Below are positions 17,792 through 32,931 of a DNA stretch of 64,000 bases, piece by piece (positions within the stretch are counted from its first letter, which is position 1; every line of letters starts with the position of its first letter). This DNA is from Gordonia hankookensis (GTDB lineage Bacteria; Actinomycetota; Actinomycetes; Mycobacteriales; Mycobacteriaceae). Position numbers and translations under genes: made by a program. Under the pieces are notes generated by a model, which did no database searches, was not told the DNA's origin, and saw only the letters and a program-made list of their open reading frames with translations. The DNA lies in the NCBI RefSeq assembly GCF_014673215.1, contig NZ_JACWMS010000001.1:434001-498000 (forward strand), given 5' to 3'.

Positions 17792-18172
17792 TCACCCCCA
17801 GTTCTCTGCTTTCGTGAGGCAGAACGGATGTCCCGACGGGTCCAGCAGCACCCGCCACGTCTCGCCGGGCTGCTCGGCCGGTACCGTCGCACCCAGCTCG
17901 ACACATCGCGCCGACGCCGAATCGATGTTCTCGACGGCCAGGTCGAAGTGGAATTGCTTGGAGCCGTTGGGATTCGGCCACGCGGGTGGCACATAATCGG
18001 GAATCGCACCGAACCCGAGCGCGGCTCCCGTGCCCGTCAGCATCGCGTAACCGTCGCCCGATGCGGTGATCTGCCAGCCGAGCACCGCCGACCAGAACTC
18101 GGACGACACCTTCGCGTCGGCACAATCGAGCGTGACCATCGCCAGATCGCCGACCTTGTGTTCACTCGCCAT
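17792..18172 (-). CDS. VOC-family (glyoxalase-like) protein
   Basis: A 126-residue vicinal-oxygen-chelate protein with paired beta-alpha-beta modules: MVTLDCADAKVSSEFWSAVLGW near the start and FHFDLAVENIDSASARCVELGA after residue 72, ending at LDPSGHPFCLTK. The family includes dioxygenases, resistance proteins and lyases; nothing here fixes the substrate. First gene of a three-gene, overlapping operon (VOC, PTH2-like, cupin). Longer N-terminal alternatives are not supported. Confidence 0.8.
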   Translation of the reverse strand: MASEHKVGDLAMVTLDCADAKVSSEFWSAVLGWQITASGDGYAMLTGTGAALGFGAIPDYVPPAWPNPNGSKQFHFDLAVENIDSASARCVELGATVPAEQPGETWRVLLDPSGHPFCLTKAENWG

Positions 18173-18260
18173 CAGAATGTCCTCTCCCTGGGTGATTCGA
18201 CAGTCCGATCATGCTCCTCGCCGCCGACAACGGCTTGAAGGAATACGACACGTCCATCGC

Positions 18261-21312
<3,052 letters not shown>

Positions 21313-21438
21313 AGATCCTCCTCGTTGCGCAACCGATCAGGGCCGGTCAACTCCCGTTTCCCCGCGGTCGCCACATGAACAAAGCGAGCGCTGAGTACTG
21401 ATCCTAAACCCTCACACGGGCAGTGGCCGAGTGGGTCC

Positions 21439-21452
21439 TACGATACGTCGTA
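21439..21452. promoter_or_regulatory. Inverted repeat in the ctaD-fecB intergenic region
   Basis: TACGA-TACG-TCGTA is a perfect 5-bp inverted repeat within the 285-bp gap between the divergent ctaD and fecB genes. The gap is otherwise unremarkable. A regulator site is possible but unproven. Confidence 0.25.
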
Positions 21453-21585
21453 TTCGACTGTCCGGGCCCCTCATCGGCACAGTTCAGGGCCCCCTTCGGC
21501 GGCGACGCGCTGGCCGTCGGGCGCCATCGCCCGTCGTCGCCGGCGACGCGGCGCGACCGCGGGAGGCCAACCGATCGCCCGGTGC

Positions 21586-21591
21586 TAGCGT
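21586..21591 (+). promoter_or_regulatory. -10 element of a leaderless fecB transcript
   Basis: TAGCGT lies 6 nt before the GTG at 21598. It supports that GTG as the start instead of the internal ATG at 21673. Confidence 0.5.
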
Positions 21592-21597
21592 GATCGC

Positions 21598-22626
21598 GTG
21601 CACCGCAGCGGCGAAACCCGGTTGAAACGGTCGGATCGAGGGGCCCGGGGCGTGGTTCGGGCCATCGGGGCCATGTCGTCGATCGCCGCCCTGCTGGCCG
21701 TCGCCGCCTGCAGCGACAACGCGCCTCTGACGACACCCGATGGTCAGCCGGTCTCCACGGTCACCACGCGGGTGGCCGAGGTGAACATCGTCAACGCCGA
21801 CCGTGACCTGACCAAGACCTGCCTCGCGCCCACGGCACCAGATGCCGGACAAACGGACCCGGCCCGCATCGTCGTCACCGATCCGAGGCTCCTGGACGCC
21901 GTGTGCGCTCTGGGAATCGGACCGAGGGTTGTCGCGGTGACCGCCCAGAAGGGTGCGATCCCGACCTACCTCGGACCGCAGTTGACGTCGGTCCCGGCGA
22001 TCGGCGAGGGTCCGGATCCTCAGGCCGCGAGAGCGGCGGCACCGGACCTCGTACTGAACAGTTCACAGAGTTTCGGGACCGGCGACCACACATTTCCGGG
22101 CATTCGTTCGGCGACCATCGACGTCAACAAGGATTGGCAGTCGCAGTTCCAGGCCACCGCCGACGCTCTCGGCCGGTCATCGACCGGGAAACGACTGCTC
22201 GACGAGTTCCACGCCGAGACCCAGAAGACCGGACGGCGTATGGACGCTCCGCACAGCCAGGTATCGCTCGTCCGTTTCACCGGAACTTCCGAGATGATCG
22301 CCGGGACCGAGACGTTCGCCGGACAGATCCTGTCGGAGGTCGGCGTGCAGCGACCCGAACCGCAGCGCTCACCCCGCTCGTTCACTGTCACCGACAAGAA
22401 TTTCACCGACGCCGACGGCGACCTCATCTACGTCAGCTTCCAGGGCGAGGACGGGCTCGAGCACGGAAAAAAGGTGCTGCTGAGCGATCGCTGGCTCGAC
22501 ATGGGTGCGCCCACGTGGAAGCGGGTTCTCTCTGTCGACGATCAGATCTGGTACGGAACCTCCGGCCTCGCTGCCGCCTGGCTGGTCCTGAACGACGTGA
22601 AGGGATCCCTCGATGGCAACTCGTGA
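21598..22626 (+). CDS. fecB: Iron-siderophore/heme substrate-binding lipoprotein FecB-like
   Basis: A 342-residue periplasmic-binding (class III) protein. A basic N-region (about 25 residues) precedes the hydrophobic stretch SSIAALLAVA and a lipobox ending VAAC, so it is a membrane-anchored lipoprotein. IVVTDPRLLDAVCALGIG and ARAAAPDLVLNSSQS are the usual first-lobe motifs. The position next to ctaD and serB2 equals Rv3044 (FecB), tied to siderophore and heme uptake in M. tuberculosis. No permease or ATPase is adjacent. The last 14 bp overlap the next gene. Confidence 0.85.
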   Translation: MHRSGETRLKRSDRGARGVVRAIGAMSSIAALLAVAACSDNAPLTTPDGQPVSTVTTRVAEVNIVNADRDLTKTCLAPTAPDAGQTDPARIVVTDPRLLDAVCALGIGPRVVAVTAQKGAIPTYLGPQLTSVPAIGEGPDPQAARAAAPDLVLNSSQSFGTGDHTFPGIRSATIDVNKDWQSQFQATADALGRSSTGKRLLDEFHAETQKTGRRMDAPHSQVSLVRFTGTSEMIAGTETFAGQILSEVGVQRPEPQRSPRSFTVTDKNFTDADGDLIYVSFQGEDGLEHGKKVLLSDRWLDMGAPTWKRVLSVDDQIWYGTSGLAAAWLVLNDVKGSLDGNS

Positions 22627-23371
22627 TCTGGCCGTACAGGCCCGGGAACTGCTCGATCTGCACCGGCCCGGTGATCCGGGGGTGTTCCCGACGGTGTGGG
22701 ACGCCTGGTCGGCAGGTCTCGCGGTGAGCGGCGGTTTTGCGGCGCTCACGGTGGGCAGCCACCCGGTCGCCGACTCGATCGGTCGGGCCGACAACGAGGG
22801 CATGACCTTCGACGAGTTGCTGGCCCGGGTGCGCCAGATCAGCGACGCCGTCGACGTCCCGCTGTCGATCGACATCGAATCGGGCTACGGCGAGTCGCCC
22901 GAACGCCTCATCGAGGGACTGCTCGAGGCCGGCGCGGTCGGCCTCAACATCGAGGACACCGTGCACTCCGAGGGCGGTCGTCTCCGCGATGCACAGGAAC
23001 ACGCGGATCTGGTCGCCGCGCTGCGCAGCGTCGCCGACGCGGCCGGTGTGCCGGTGGTCATCAACGCGCGGACGGATCTGTTCCTGAAGCAGGTCGGCGA
23101 CGAGGCGGATCGGGTCGACCGGGCGGTCTCGAGGTTGACCTTGTGCGCCGACGCCGGGGCGAGTTCGCTCTATCCGGTCGGTTTCCACACCGACGCCGTC
23201 CAGCGGCGGCTCTGCACCGAGCTGCCGCTGCCGGTGAACGCCATCGGCAACCCGGCCGAGGGCTCGCGCGCGCATTTCGCCGAGCTCGGCGTCGGACGGA
23301 TCAGCTTCGGCCCGCTGTGGCAGATGAGCATCGCCCAGCGAGCGACCGATCTGCTCGCCGACTGGCACTGA
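22613..23371 (+). CDS. Isocitrate lyase/PEP mutase superfamily enzyme
   Basis: A 252-residue TIM-barrel protein. Conserved elements are VFPTVWDAWSAGLAVSGGF near residue 22, SIDIESGYGES (metal-binding D/E) near 84, GLNIEDTVHSEGG, and VINARTD. The catalytic-loop KKCGH/C of isocitrate lyase is absent, placing it with the PEP-mutase/carboxyphosphonate phosphorylmutase-like hydrolases and lyases. It overlaps the fecB end by 14 bp and is probably translated from the same mRNA. Physiological substrate unknown. Confidence 0.82.
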   Translation: MATRDLAVQARELLDLHRPGDPGVFPTVWDAWSAGLAVSGGFAALTVGSHPVADSIGRADNEGMTFDELLARVRQISDAVDVPLSIDIESGYGESPERLIEGLLEAGAVGLNIEDTVHSEGGRLRDAQEHADLVAALRSVADAAGVPVVINARTDLFLKQVGDEADRVDRAVSRLTLCADAGASSLYPVGFHTDAVQRRLCTELPLPVNAIGNPAEGSRAHFAELGVGRISFGPLWQMSIAQRATDLLADWH

Positions 23372-23456
23372 GTCCGATTCCGATCCGGCCGTCGGACTAA
23401 CGGTCAGTCTGCGTTCAACCCTGGTCTCGGGACCCGGGACGTATGAGCCTGGACGC

Positions 23457-23948
23457 ATGAGTGTCACCGACGACTACCTCGCCAACAACGCCGAATACGC
23501 GGCAACCTTCACCGGGCCCCTGCCCCTGCCGCCGAGCAAGCATGTGGCGGTGGTCGCCTGCATGGATGCCCGCCTCGACGTTTACCGCATCCTCGGCCTC
23601 GGCGACGGTGAGGCGCATGTGATCCGCAACGCCGGCGGCGTCGTCACCGACGACGAGATCCGCTCGCTCGCCATCAGCCAGCGCCTGCTCGGCACCACCG
23701 AGATCATCCTCATCCACCACACCGACTGCGGAATGCTCACATTCACCGACGACGACTTCAAACGCGATATCCAGACCGAGACCGGCCAGAAGCCGGAGTG
23801 GGCCGCCGAGGCGTTCCCTGATCTCGACGAGGATGTCCGGCAGTCGATCACCAGGATCAAGAACAGCCCGTTCATCACGAAGACGAGCTCGCTGCGCGGA
23901 TTCGTCTTCGACGTCGCGACCGGCGTATTGAACGAGGTCGCCGCCTGA
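23457..23948 (+). CDS. Beta-class carbonic anhydrase (Rv1284/CanA type)
   Basis: A 163-residue enzyme interconverting CO2 and bicarbonate. Zinc ligands are C35 (VACMDARLD, with D37 as partner), H88 and C91 (IHHTDCGM). Length and ligand positions agree with M. tuberculosis Rv1284. The ATG at 23457 fits the family start. It stands as a single gene with 85 bp upstream and 60 bp before the next promoter. Confidence 0.9.
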   Translation: MSVTDDYLANNAEYAATFTGPLPLPPSKHVAVVACMDARLDVYRILGLGDGEAHVIRNAGGVVTDDEIRSLAISQRLLGTTEIILIHHTDCGMLTFTDDDFKRDIQTETGQKPEWAAEAFPDLDEDVRQSITRIKNSPFITKTSSLRGFVFDVATGVLNEVAA

Positions 23949-24008
23949 CCTGCCGCACTCGACGACACGGACACCGGAGACGCCTCCCACATTGGTTACA
24001 GTTGCGGT

Positions 24009-24014
24009 TACAGT
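24009..24014 (+). promoter_or_regulatory. -10 element of a leaderless PPOX transcript, within a 9-bp direct repeat
   Basis: TACAGT sits 6 nt before the ATG at 24021. The 9-mer GGTTACAGT occurs twice (23994-24002 and 24006-24014), 12 bp apart, so the -10 has a duplicate about one helical turn upstream. Confidence 0.52.
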
Positions 24015-24020
24015 AGTGGC

Positions 24021-24413
24021 ATGAACTCGAAGGTGCCCTCCGACTACGCGGATCTGCTCGAACGGCCGATCGTCGGCGTTCTCGCCACGGTCAGCCCCGA
24101 CGGCTCCCCCAACCTGACCCCGAAACAGTTCACCTGGGACGGTGCGCATCTGCGGGTGAGCCAGACGATCCCCCGCAAGAAGTTCGTGAGTCTGCAGGCG
24201 AACCCGAATTACGCGTTCATGATCACCGATCCCGACGCACCCGCCCGCTGCCTGGAGGTCCGGGGCTGGCTGGTCACCGTGGAAGAGGACAAGGGCGCCC
24301 AGTTCTATCTCGACCTGGGCAAGAGGTACGGCGAGACCGACGGTGAGCCGCCGTCGGATGCCGACGATAGGGTGGTCATGATCCTCGATGCCACTCGATT
24401 CACCACGAAATAG
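24021..24413 (+). CDS. PPOX-class (split-barrel) F420-dependent oxidoreductase
   Basis: A 130-residue split beta-barrel flavin/deazaflavin-binding protein: ERPIVGVLATVSPDGSPNL near residue 14, SQTIPRKKFVSLQANPNYAF near 51 and CLEVRGWLVTV near 76 fit the TIGR03618-like F420 group. Members reduce varied substrates with F420H2. The F420 synthesis genes fbiA, fbiB and cofG are elsewhere in this window. The helicase gene begins inside its 3' end (26-bp overlap). Confidence 0.8.
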   Translation: MNSKVPSDYADLLERPIVGVLATVSPDGSPNLTPKQFTWDGAHLRVSQTIPRKKFVSLQANPNYAFMITDPDAPARCLEVRGWLVTVEEDKGAQFYLDLGKRYGETDGEPPSDADDRVVMILDATRFTTK

Positions 24414-27330
24414 GTCGACCACAGCCTCGACCGCCGACGCCTCCCCGACCCTGCCGCTGCACGCACTCTGGCGGCCGGGCGTTGGTCTGGCGCTGTGGTG
24501 GGCGGTGCCCGGAGCCGGCCCCGACGACCTCCCCGAGCTTCTCACCGACCACCTGTCCCGCAGACGCGCACGCCGGGAACTGGCCGTCATCGGTGAATCC
24601 GGGCGGCGCGAGTTCGTTCCCACCATGACCCTCGGTGCGGGGTCCGGGGTCGCATTTCTCGACCTCACCCGGCCGCACGCGGTCAGCGGGGAGATCCGCT
24701 GGTACCGATATCTGCTCGACGGCGTGCGAGCCCACATCGCCGCGGGCGCGGTGGCGCCAGGGGTCGCCGAGATCGACGGCGAACCGATGCTGCGGTGGCA
24801 GGCCGTACCGACCTCGTCCTGGCAGAGCTGGATGTCCGTCGTCTCGGCGACGGCACCTGGGCTGGTGGCGGAGAACGGTGGCACCGATGCGATCACCGAC
24901 CTGCTCGGCGAACTCGTCGATCACGAATGCCGCGGACGGATCGCCGCCACGGGGCCGATCGCCGTCGACGGGCAGCCGTCCGGATGGCTGTTGCGCGCGC
25001 TGTGCCCCGATCCACCGGACCTCGAGGCCGACGGCCGCTCACGGTTGCGAAACGCATCCACGGCCTGGATGCACTGGAACAACGCCTCGCCACAGGATGA
25101 TTCGACCATCGTTTTCCGACTGCACGAACCGGAGGACGAATCCGACGACGACCTCGGTGCCCGTCGGGGACCCGACGATGCCCGGTGGCGGTTGGAGGTG
25201 TGCAGGCGCGCGTCGGACGGCCGGATCCTCGCCGTCGTACCGCACCGGCTCGACGGACACGAGCTCGATCGGGTGACCACCGGACTCGCCGCCGCCGTGC
25301 GCGCCTTTCCCGAGTTGTCACAGGCGGAACCGGATCGGCACACCCTCGACTTTCTGCTGACCACCCCTGTCGTGGAGAAGCTGTTCGCCGGCGGCGCCGC
25401 CGTCCTGACCGATGCCGGTTGTCCGGTGCTGCTTCCCCGCACCATCGCCGAGGTGCGTCCGGCACTCGGGTTGCGCGCTCGGCCGGTGGCGACCAGCACC
25501 GGCCGCGCCGCGCAGATCGGGGTCGCCGAGGTCGGCGAGTTCGAGTGGCGCCTCGCGCTCGGCGACGATCCAGCCGCCCTGAGCCTCTCCGATGCCGACC
25601 TTGCCGAGCTCGCCCGACAGCAGGGCGACCTGGTGCGGATTCATGGGGTCTGGGTGCGCGCAGAGGGCGCCGCGCTCACTCGCGCGGCGGCCTTCGTCAT
25701 CGCGCAGCGCGCCAGCGCGGCGTCGGATCAGCCGGCGGACATGGGCGAACTGTTCAATCTCGTCGTCGACACCGTGCCGGTCCCGGTGACATCGATCGAG
25801 GGACTCTCCTGGCTCGACGACATAGCGACCGGCGGCGCTCTACGACCTGCGCCGGTCACCGCTCCACCGTCGTTGCGCGCCGAGCTCCGGCCGTATCAGC
25901 AGCGTGGGCTGGACTGGCTGTCGTACCTCGCCACCCACCGGATCGGCGGGGTCCTCGCCGACGACATGGGGCTCGGCAAGACCGTGCAGGTGATCGCGTT
26001 GTTGTGCCACGAGCAGGCCACCGATCCCGCCCCCGGACGCCCGACGTTGATCATCTGTCCGATGTCGGTGGTGGGCAACTGGGAGCGGGAGATCGCCCGT
26101 TTCGCCCCCGATCTGCGCGTGGCCGTCCACCACGGGACCGCCCGGGCCGCCGGGAGCCGATTCGGCGCCGTACATGCCGACGCCGACGTCGTCCTCACCA
26201 CCTTCGCCATCGCGACGCGCGACCGTGATCTGCTGAAGGCCCATCGGTGGCGGCGGGTCGTCGTCGACGAGGCCCAGCACGTCAAGAACGTCGCCACCAA
26301 GGCGGCCAAGGCCATTCGCGCGGTACCGGCGGACCATCGCATCGCATTGACCGGCACGCCGGTCGAGAACCGGCTCGAGGACCTGCGGGCGGTGATCGAT
26401 CTGGTCAACCCCGGACTCCTCGGCTCCGCTTCCCGATTCCGGGCGAGGTTCGCCGAACCCATCGAACGCGAACGCGACCCCGCGGCGATCCGCAGACTGG
26501 GCGCCCTCACCCGTCCGTTCATCCTCCGGCGGGAGAAGTCGGATCCGAGCATCATCTCCGATCTCCCGGAGAAGACCGACATCACCGTCCGGGCCAATCT
26601 GACCGTCGAACAGGCGGCGCTCTATCGCGCGGTCATCGACGAGCTCATGGAGGCACTTCGCAGCAAGCAGCAGCGGACCATCCGCCGACGGAACATCCTG
26701 GCCGCACTGACCCGCTTGAAGCAGGTGTGCAATCACCCGGCCCACTATCTGGCCGACGGGTCGGATCTGTTGCGCCGCAACAGACACCGGTCCGGCAAGG
26801 TCGAGTTGCTGGTGGACATCCTGACCACGGCCGCCGCCGAGGGCGATCGGGCCCTGGTGTTCACCCAGTTCGCCGCCTTCGGCGAGTTGTTGTCGGAGTG
26901 GCTGGCACCCCACCTCGGCGAGCCGGTACCGGTGCTGCACGGAGGCCGTACCCGTGGGGAGCGCGATCAGATGGTCGCGCGTTTCCAGGGCGGTGACGGG
27001 CCCCCGGCGATGATCGCCACCCTGAAGGCAGGCGGCACAGGACTCAACCTCACGGCCGCCAATCACGTGGTGCATGTCGACCGGTGGTGGAATCCCGCGG
27101 TCGAGGATCAGGCCACCGACCGCGCGTACCGGATCGGTCAACAGCAGCGTGTCCAGGTGCACCGGTTCCTCTGTGTCGGCACACTCGAGGAGCGCATCGA
27201 CGAGATGATCTCCGCGAAACGGGAACTCTCACGGCTGACCGTCAGCTCCGGCGAGAGCTGGCTGTCCGATCTCGGCGACGACGAGCTCTTCGACCTGTTC
27301 CGACTCCGCGACGAGGCGGTGAGCGAATGA
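24388..27330 (+). CDS. SNF2-family DEAD/DEAH helicase (HelZ/Rv2101-like)
   Basis: A 980-residue Swi2/Snf2 ATPase. The N-terminal 480 residues form an actinobacterial accessory region (SNF2 helicase-associated). The motor follows: Walker A DDMGLGKTVQ near 529, DEAQ box VVDEAQHVKN near 625, ALTGTPVEN, then the second RecA lobe LVFTQFAAFGELL and GGTGLNLTAANHVVH with RAYRIGQQQ near the end. Such proteins translocate on duplex DNA or remodel bound proteins. The next gene, a SWIM zinc-finger protein, overlaps by 4 bp. Homologue pairs are common in actinobacteria, so a defence role is not assumed. Confidence 0.87.
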   Translation: MPLDSPRNRSTTASTADASPTLPLHALWRPGVGLALWWAVPGAGPDDLPELLTDHLSRRRARRELAVIGESGRREFVPTMTLGAGSGVAFLDLTRPHAVSGEIRWYRYLLDGVRAHIAAGAVAPGVAEIDGEPMLRWQAVPTSSWQSWMSVVSATAPGLVAENGGTDAITDLLGELVDHECRGRIAATGPIAVDGQPSGWLLRALCPDPPDLEADGRSRLRNASTAWMHWNNASPQDDSTIVFRLHEPEDESDDDLGARRGPDDARWRLEVCRRASDGRILAVVPHRLDGHELDRVTTGLAAAVRAFPELSQAEPDRHTLDFLLTTPVVEKLFAGGAAVLTDAGCPVLLPRTIAEVRPALGLRARPVATSTGRAAQIGVAEVGEFEWRLALGDDPAALSLSDADLAELARQQGDLVRIHGVWVRAEGAALTRAAAFVIAQRASAASDQPADMGELFNLVVDTVPVPVTSIEGLSWLDDIATGGALRPAPVTAPPSLRAELRPYQQRGLDWLSYLATHRIGGVLADDMGLGKTVQVIALLCHEQATDPAPGRPTLIICPMSVVGNWEREIARFAPDLRVAVHHGTARAAGSRFGAVHADADVVLTTFAIATRDRDLLKAHRWRRVVVDEAQHVKNVATKAAKAIRAVPADHRIALTGTPVENRLEDLRAVIDLVNPGLLGSASRFRARFAEPIERERDPAAIRRLGALTRPFILRREKSDPSIISDLPEKTDITVRANLTVEQAALYRAVIDELMEALRSKQQRTIRRRNILAALTRLKQVCNHPAHYLADGSDLLRRNRHRSGKVELLVDILTTAAAEGDRALVFTQFAAFGELLSEWLAPHLGEPVPVLHGGRTRGERDQMVARFQGGDGPPAMIATLKAGGTGLNLTAANHVVHVDRWWNPAVEDQATDRAYRIGQQQRVQVHRFLCVGTLEERIDEMISAKRELSRLTVSSGESWLSDLGDDELFDLFRLRDEAVSE

Positions 27331-28112
27331 GTCGCGGCAGCGAACGCAGGGGCAGCGGACGGCTCACGTCGACACGGGGCTACGGAGTGAGCCGGTGGGG
27401 ACGCGCCTTCGTCGATGTGGTCGAGGGGGTGCACAGCGGCGACGCAGACCGGCGGCGGATCACCCAGGCCCGACGCTACTTTCGCGATCATCATGCCGAA
27501 CGGATCGCGATCTCGGACGCCGCGGTGACAGCAGCAGTCCGGGGCAGTCAGCTCGACCCCTTCGAGGTGACCCTGAGCATGCGGCCCGTCGACGTGCCCA
27601 CCGTCATCGCCCTGCTCCGGTCGCGTGACGCCGCCGGCGACCTCATGGCCCTGGCCCGGGGCGAACAGCCGACCACGGTGGGCGAACTGCTCCTCCCGAC
27701 CGAATCGGCGGACATCGCCGCGGATTGTTCCTGTCCCGACGAATCCCCCCGGTGCATCCATGTACTGTGCGTCGCCTACGAGGTCGCGGCGGAGATCGAC
27801 CGCAGCGCAGTGACATTGCTGACGGTCATGGGCACCGACCTGGCCACCTTGCTGTCCTCGGCGACGGAGGTGTCGCAATCGCGCGGCGATGGCGGTCCGC
27901 CCTCGCGCGAGCACGCATCTGCACCGGCCGTCGACTTCTACGGGACCAACGCCGTGCTGCCTCCGCTGCCGAACCCGCCCCGGCTGAACCCGATCATGGA
28001 CCTGGACCCGGATGCGTTGCGCAAGGCACTACGCGCCTCCGGCGTCGCCCCCGCAGACATCGGCGAGACCCTGGACCTGCTCGACGAACTGTACGAACGA
28101 CTCCACACGTAG
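27327..28112 (+). CDS. SWIM zinc-finger protein paired with the SNF2 helicase
   Basis: A 261-residue protein with a SWIM zinc finger, C-x-C-x6-C-x-H (DCSCPDESPRCIHVLC, about residues 132-146). The N-terminal part (GYGVSRWGRAFVDVVEG, RRYFRDHHAERI) is conserved beside such helicases, and the C-terminal 50 residues (LDPDALRKALRASGVAP) may form a small helical bundle. Its ATG overlaps the helicase stop (ATGA), so the two proteins are probably made in equal amounts and act together on nucleic acid. Confidence 0.85.
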   Translation: MSRGSERRGSGRLTSTRGYGVSRWGRAFVDVVEGVHSGDADRRRITQARRYFRDHHAERIAISDAAVTAAVRGSQLDPFEVTLSMRPVDVPTVIALLRSRDAAGDLMALARGEQPTTVGELLLPTESADIAADCSCPDESPRCIHVLCVAYEVAAEIDRSAVTLLTVMGTDLATLLSSATEVSQSRGDGGPPSREHASAPAVDFYGTNAVLPPLPNPPRLNPIMDLDPDALRKALRASGVAPADIGETLDLLDELYERLHT

Positions 28113-28144
28113 CCACTGACCGACCGACCAGCAACTCCACCGGT

Positions 28145-28204
28145 AACCGCTGATCGAGTAGCCGGCGAGCGCAGCGAGTCGGCGTATCGAGATCACGCCC
28201 ACCG
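28145..28204. repeat. 60-bp dispersed repeat, copy 1
   Basis: Identical over 60 bp to 28325-28384. It contains an imperfect inverted repeat beginning TGATCGAGTAGCCGG and ending GGCGTATCGAGATCA, a type of intergenic element common in Gordonia-like genomes. Confidence 0.85.
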
Positions 28205-28205
28205 A

Positions 28206-28341
28206 CCAGCAAGCCCACCCGCAACCGCTGATCGACCGACCAGCAACTCCACCCGCAACCGCCGACCGACCGACCAGCAAGCCCACCCGCAACCGCCGAC
28301 CGACCGACCAGCAAGCCCACCCGCAACCGCTGATCGAGTAG
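28206..28341. repeat. 34-bp tandem repeat, four units
   Basis: Units start at 28206, 28240, 28274 and 28308 with CCAGCAA. They differ at a few positions (GCCC/CTCC; CTGAT/CCGAC). A related single unit starts at 28128. The units are contiguous with no unique spacers, so this is not a CRISPR array. It lies between convergent genes (SWIM and nrdF). The last unit runs into the second 60-bp repeat. Confidence 0.85.
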
Positions 28342-28384
28342 CCGGCGAGCGCAGCGAGTCGGCGTATCGAGATCACGCCCACCG
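28325..28384. repeat. 60-bp dispersed repeat, copy 2
   Basis: Identical to 28145-28204, exactly 180 bp away. Together the two copies bracket the 34-bp tandem units. Confidence 0.85.
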
Positions 28385-28405
28385 GCCACGGAATCGCTTA
28401 CCGGA

Positions 28406-31664
<3,259 letters not shown>

Positions 31665-31725
31665 GAAAGACTCCTGGCAGATAGGTGTTCTTATGAGAAA
31701 AAGCTACTCGGCGGGTCCGACAGTT

Positions 31726-32235
31726 TCAGGCGCGTGCGGCGCTGAGTTCGGCGTGCCGCGGATCGATGAACGCAGGACTCCGGACGAAATCCGCCAGACC
31801 CGCACGCACCCGATCGACGTCGTCGGTGGTGCCCATCAGCTCGAATCGGTACAGATAAGGCACCACGCATTTGCGCGAGATGATGTCGCCGGCATGACAG
31901 AACTCCTCACCGAAGTTCGTGTTGCCGGCAGCGATCACACCCCGGATCAAGGTCCGGTTGTGTGGGTTGTTCAGGAACTTGATGACCTGCTTCGGCACGT
32001 AACCGGACCGATCCCCGGTCGCCTTGCCGCCTCCGTATGTGGGAGTGATCAGGACATAGGGCTCGTCGACGGTCATACCGCCCGGCCCACTCGGACCGCT
32101 CGCAGACGTGCCGGCATCACCGTGAACCGGGATGCGCACGCTCCGCATGTCCAGCTTCTCGACGAATCGGTGGGTGTTCTCCGAGACGGACGAGAAGTAG
32201 ACGATCAACGGCGACGCACCAGATCGGCTCACCAT
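31726..32235 (-). CDS. nrdI: Flavodoxin-like NrdI
   Basis: A 169-residue flavoprotein that helps oxidise the dimanganese centre of Nrd[20 protein letters not shown] near residue 11 is the FMN phosphate loop, and [18 protein letters not shown] is the usual NrdI motif. [22 protein letters not shown] is also family-specific. It is slightly longer than average, with a C-terminal extension. The ATG has GGGAGG upstream. Confidence 0.93.
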   Translation of the reverse strand: MVSRSGASPLIVYFSSVSENTHRFVEKLDMRSVRIPVHGDAGTSASGPSGPGGMTVDEPYVLITPTYGGGKATGDRSGYVPKQVIKFLNNPHNRTLIRGVIAAGNTNFGEEFCHAGDIISRKCVVPYLYRFELMGTTDDVDRVRAGLADFVRSPAFIDPRHAELSAARA

Positions 32236-32342
32236 CGTCTGCCTCCCGTCCGTTCGTCTCTTCCGATATGTGGCGTGGCGGCCACCCGGTGCTGCCCACG
32301 ATCCGGCTTCCCCGTCGGATCGAGCGGCGCACTCCGGGCAGG

Positions 32343-32576
32343 TCAGGCAGCCGCGACGGCCAACGCCTTGATGCGATCAGGACGGAAACCCGACCAGTGA
32401 TCGTCGCCGACAACCACCACCGGAGCCTGCAGATATCCCAGCGCCATCACGTAGTCGCGCGCCTCGGCGTCCTGGCTGATGTCGACGACGTCATAGGCCA
32501 GGCCCTGCTTGTCGAGTGCCTTGTAGGTCGCGTTGCACTGAACACATGCCGGCTTGGTGTAGACGGTGATGGCCAT
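32343..32576 (-). CDS. nrdH: Glutaredoxin-like electron donor NrdH
   Basis: A 77-residue thioredoxin-fold protein with active-site C-V-Q-C (C11, C14) in [14 protein letters not shown] and the WSGFRPD motif near the end. It passes electrons from thioredoxin reductase to NrdE. First gene of nrdHIEF; the ATG has AAGGAGA upstream. The nearest NrdR boxes are about 355-400 bp upstream, implying a long untranslated leader. Confidence 0.94.
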   Translation of the reverse strand: MAITVYTKPACVQCNATYKALDKQGLAYDVVDISQDAEARDYVMALGYLQAPVVVVGDDHWSGFRPDRIKALAVAAA

Positions 32577-32931
32577 CGAAGATTCTCCTTGCTCGATCAG
32601 GCTGCTGTAACTGGCTGCGTGCTGGATCGGTGTACGCGGTCGTCGTGGTGATCACCATCCGGTGAACCAGGTCGGTGCCGTCGTGCCACCGGGTCGTCGT
32701 GTCGCGGTCTGCTTGCCATGGCCGGCTCGGGTCCGACAAGACCTCTGCCGTTCGCTCCCCGGGGAGCGAACCCCGCCGCCCCCGTCAGCGCCGATATCGC
32801 CTTCACGACTTACAACACTGCCCACGGGCGAACACTTTCCCAACGTGAAGAAAGTGATTCAGGTCACCGTCTCCGTGGCTTCTCTCGCGTGGTCACACCG
32901 GTCTGCGACGTCTGCCGTGTTGGTGTTCAAA
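32577..32931 (-). promoter_or_regulatory. Long gene-free leader before nrdHIEF
   Basis: About 355 bp between nrdH and its NrdR boxes has no convincing ORF. On the minus strand it contains a 7-bp hairpin (CACTTTC at 32833-32839 with GAAAGTG at 32850-32856) and a longer perfect palindrome at 32750-32771. I looked for a cobalamin riboswitch and did not find its conserved box. If transcription begins at the NrdR boxes this is a structured 5' UTR. Confidence 0.4.
32750..32771. promoter_or_regulatory. 22-bp perfect palindrome in the nrdHIEF leader
   Basis: Perfect inverted repeat with arms GTTCGCTCCCC and GGGGAGCGAAC. As RNA it could form a 9-bp stem with a CCGG tetraloop; as DNA it could bind a dimeric regulator. 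No U-tract follows, so a simple terminator is unlikely. Confidence 0.6.

Noticed and set aside
24388-28112. Phage-defence island
   Set aside because: The helicase/SWIM pair is common in actinobacterial housekeeping contexts, and no nuclease, toxin or mobile element flanks it.
28206-28341. CRISPR array
   Set aside because: Repeats are contiguous with no unique spacers, and no cas genes are nearby.
32577-32931. Cobalamin riboswitch before nrdHIEF
   Set aside because: The conserved B12 box was not found on the nrd strand.
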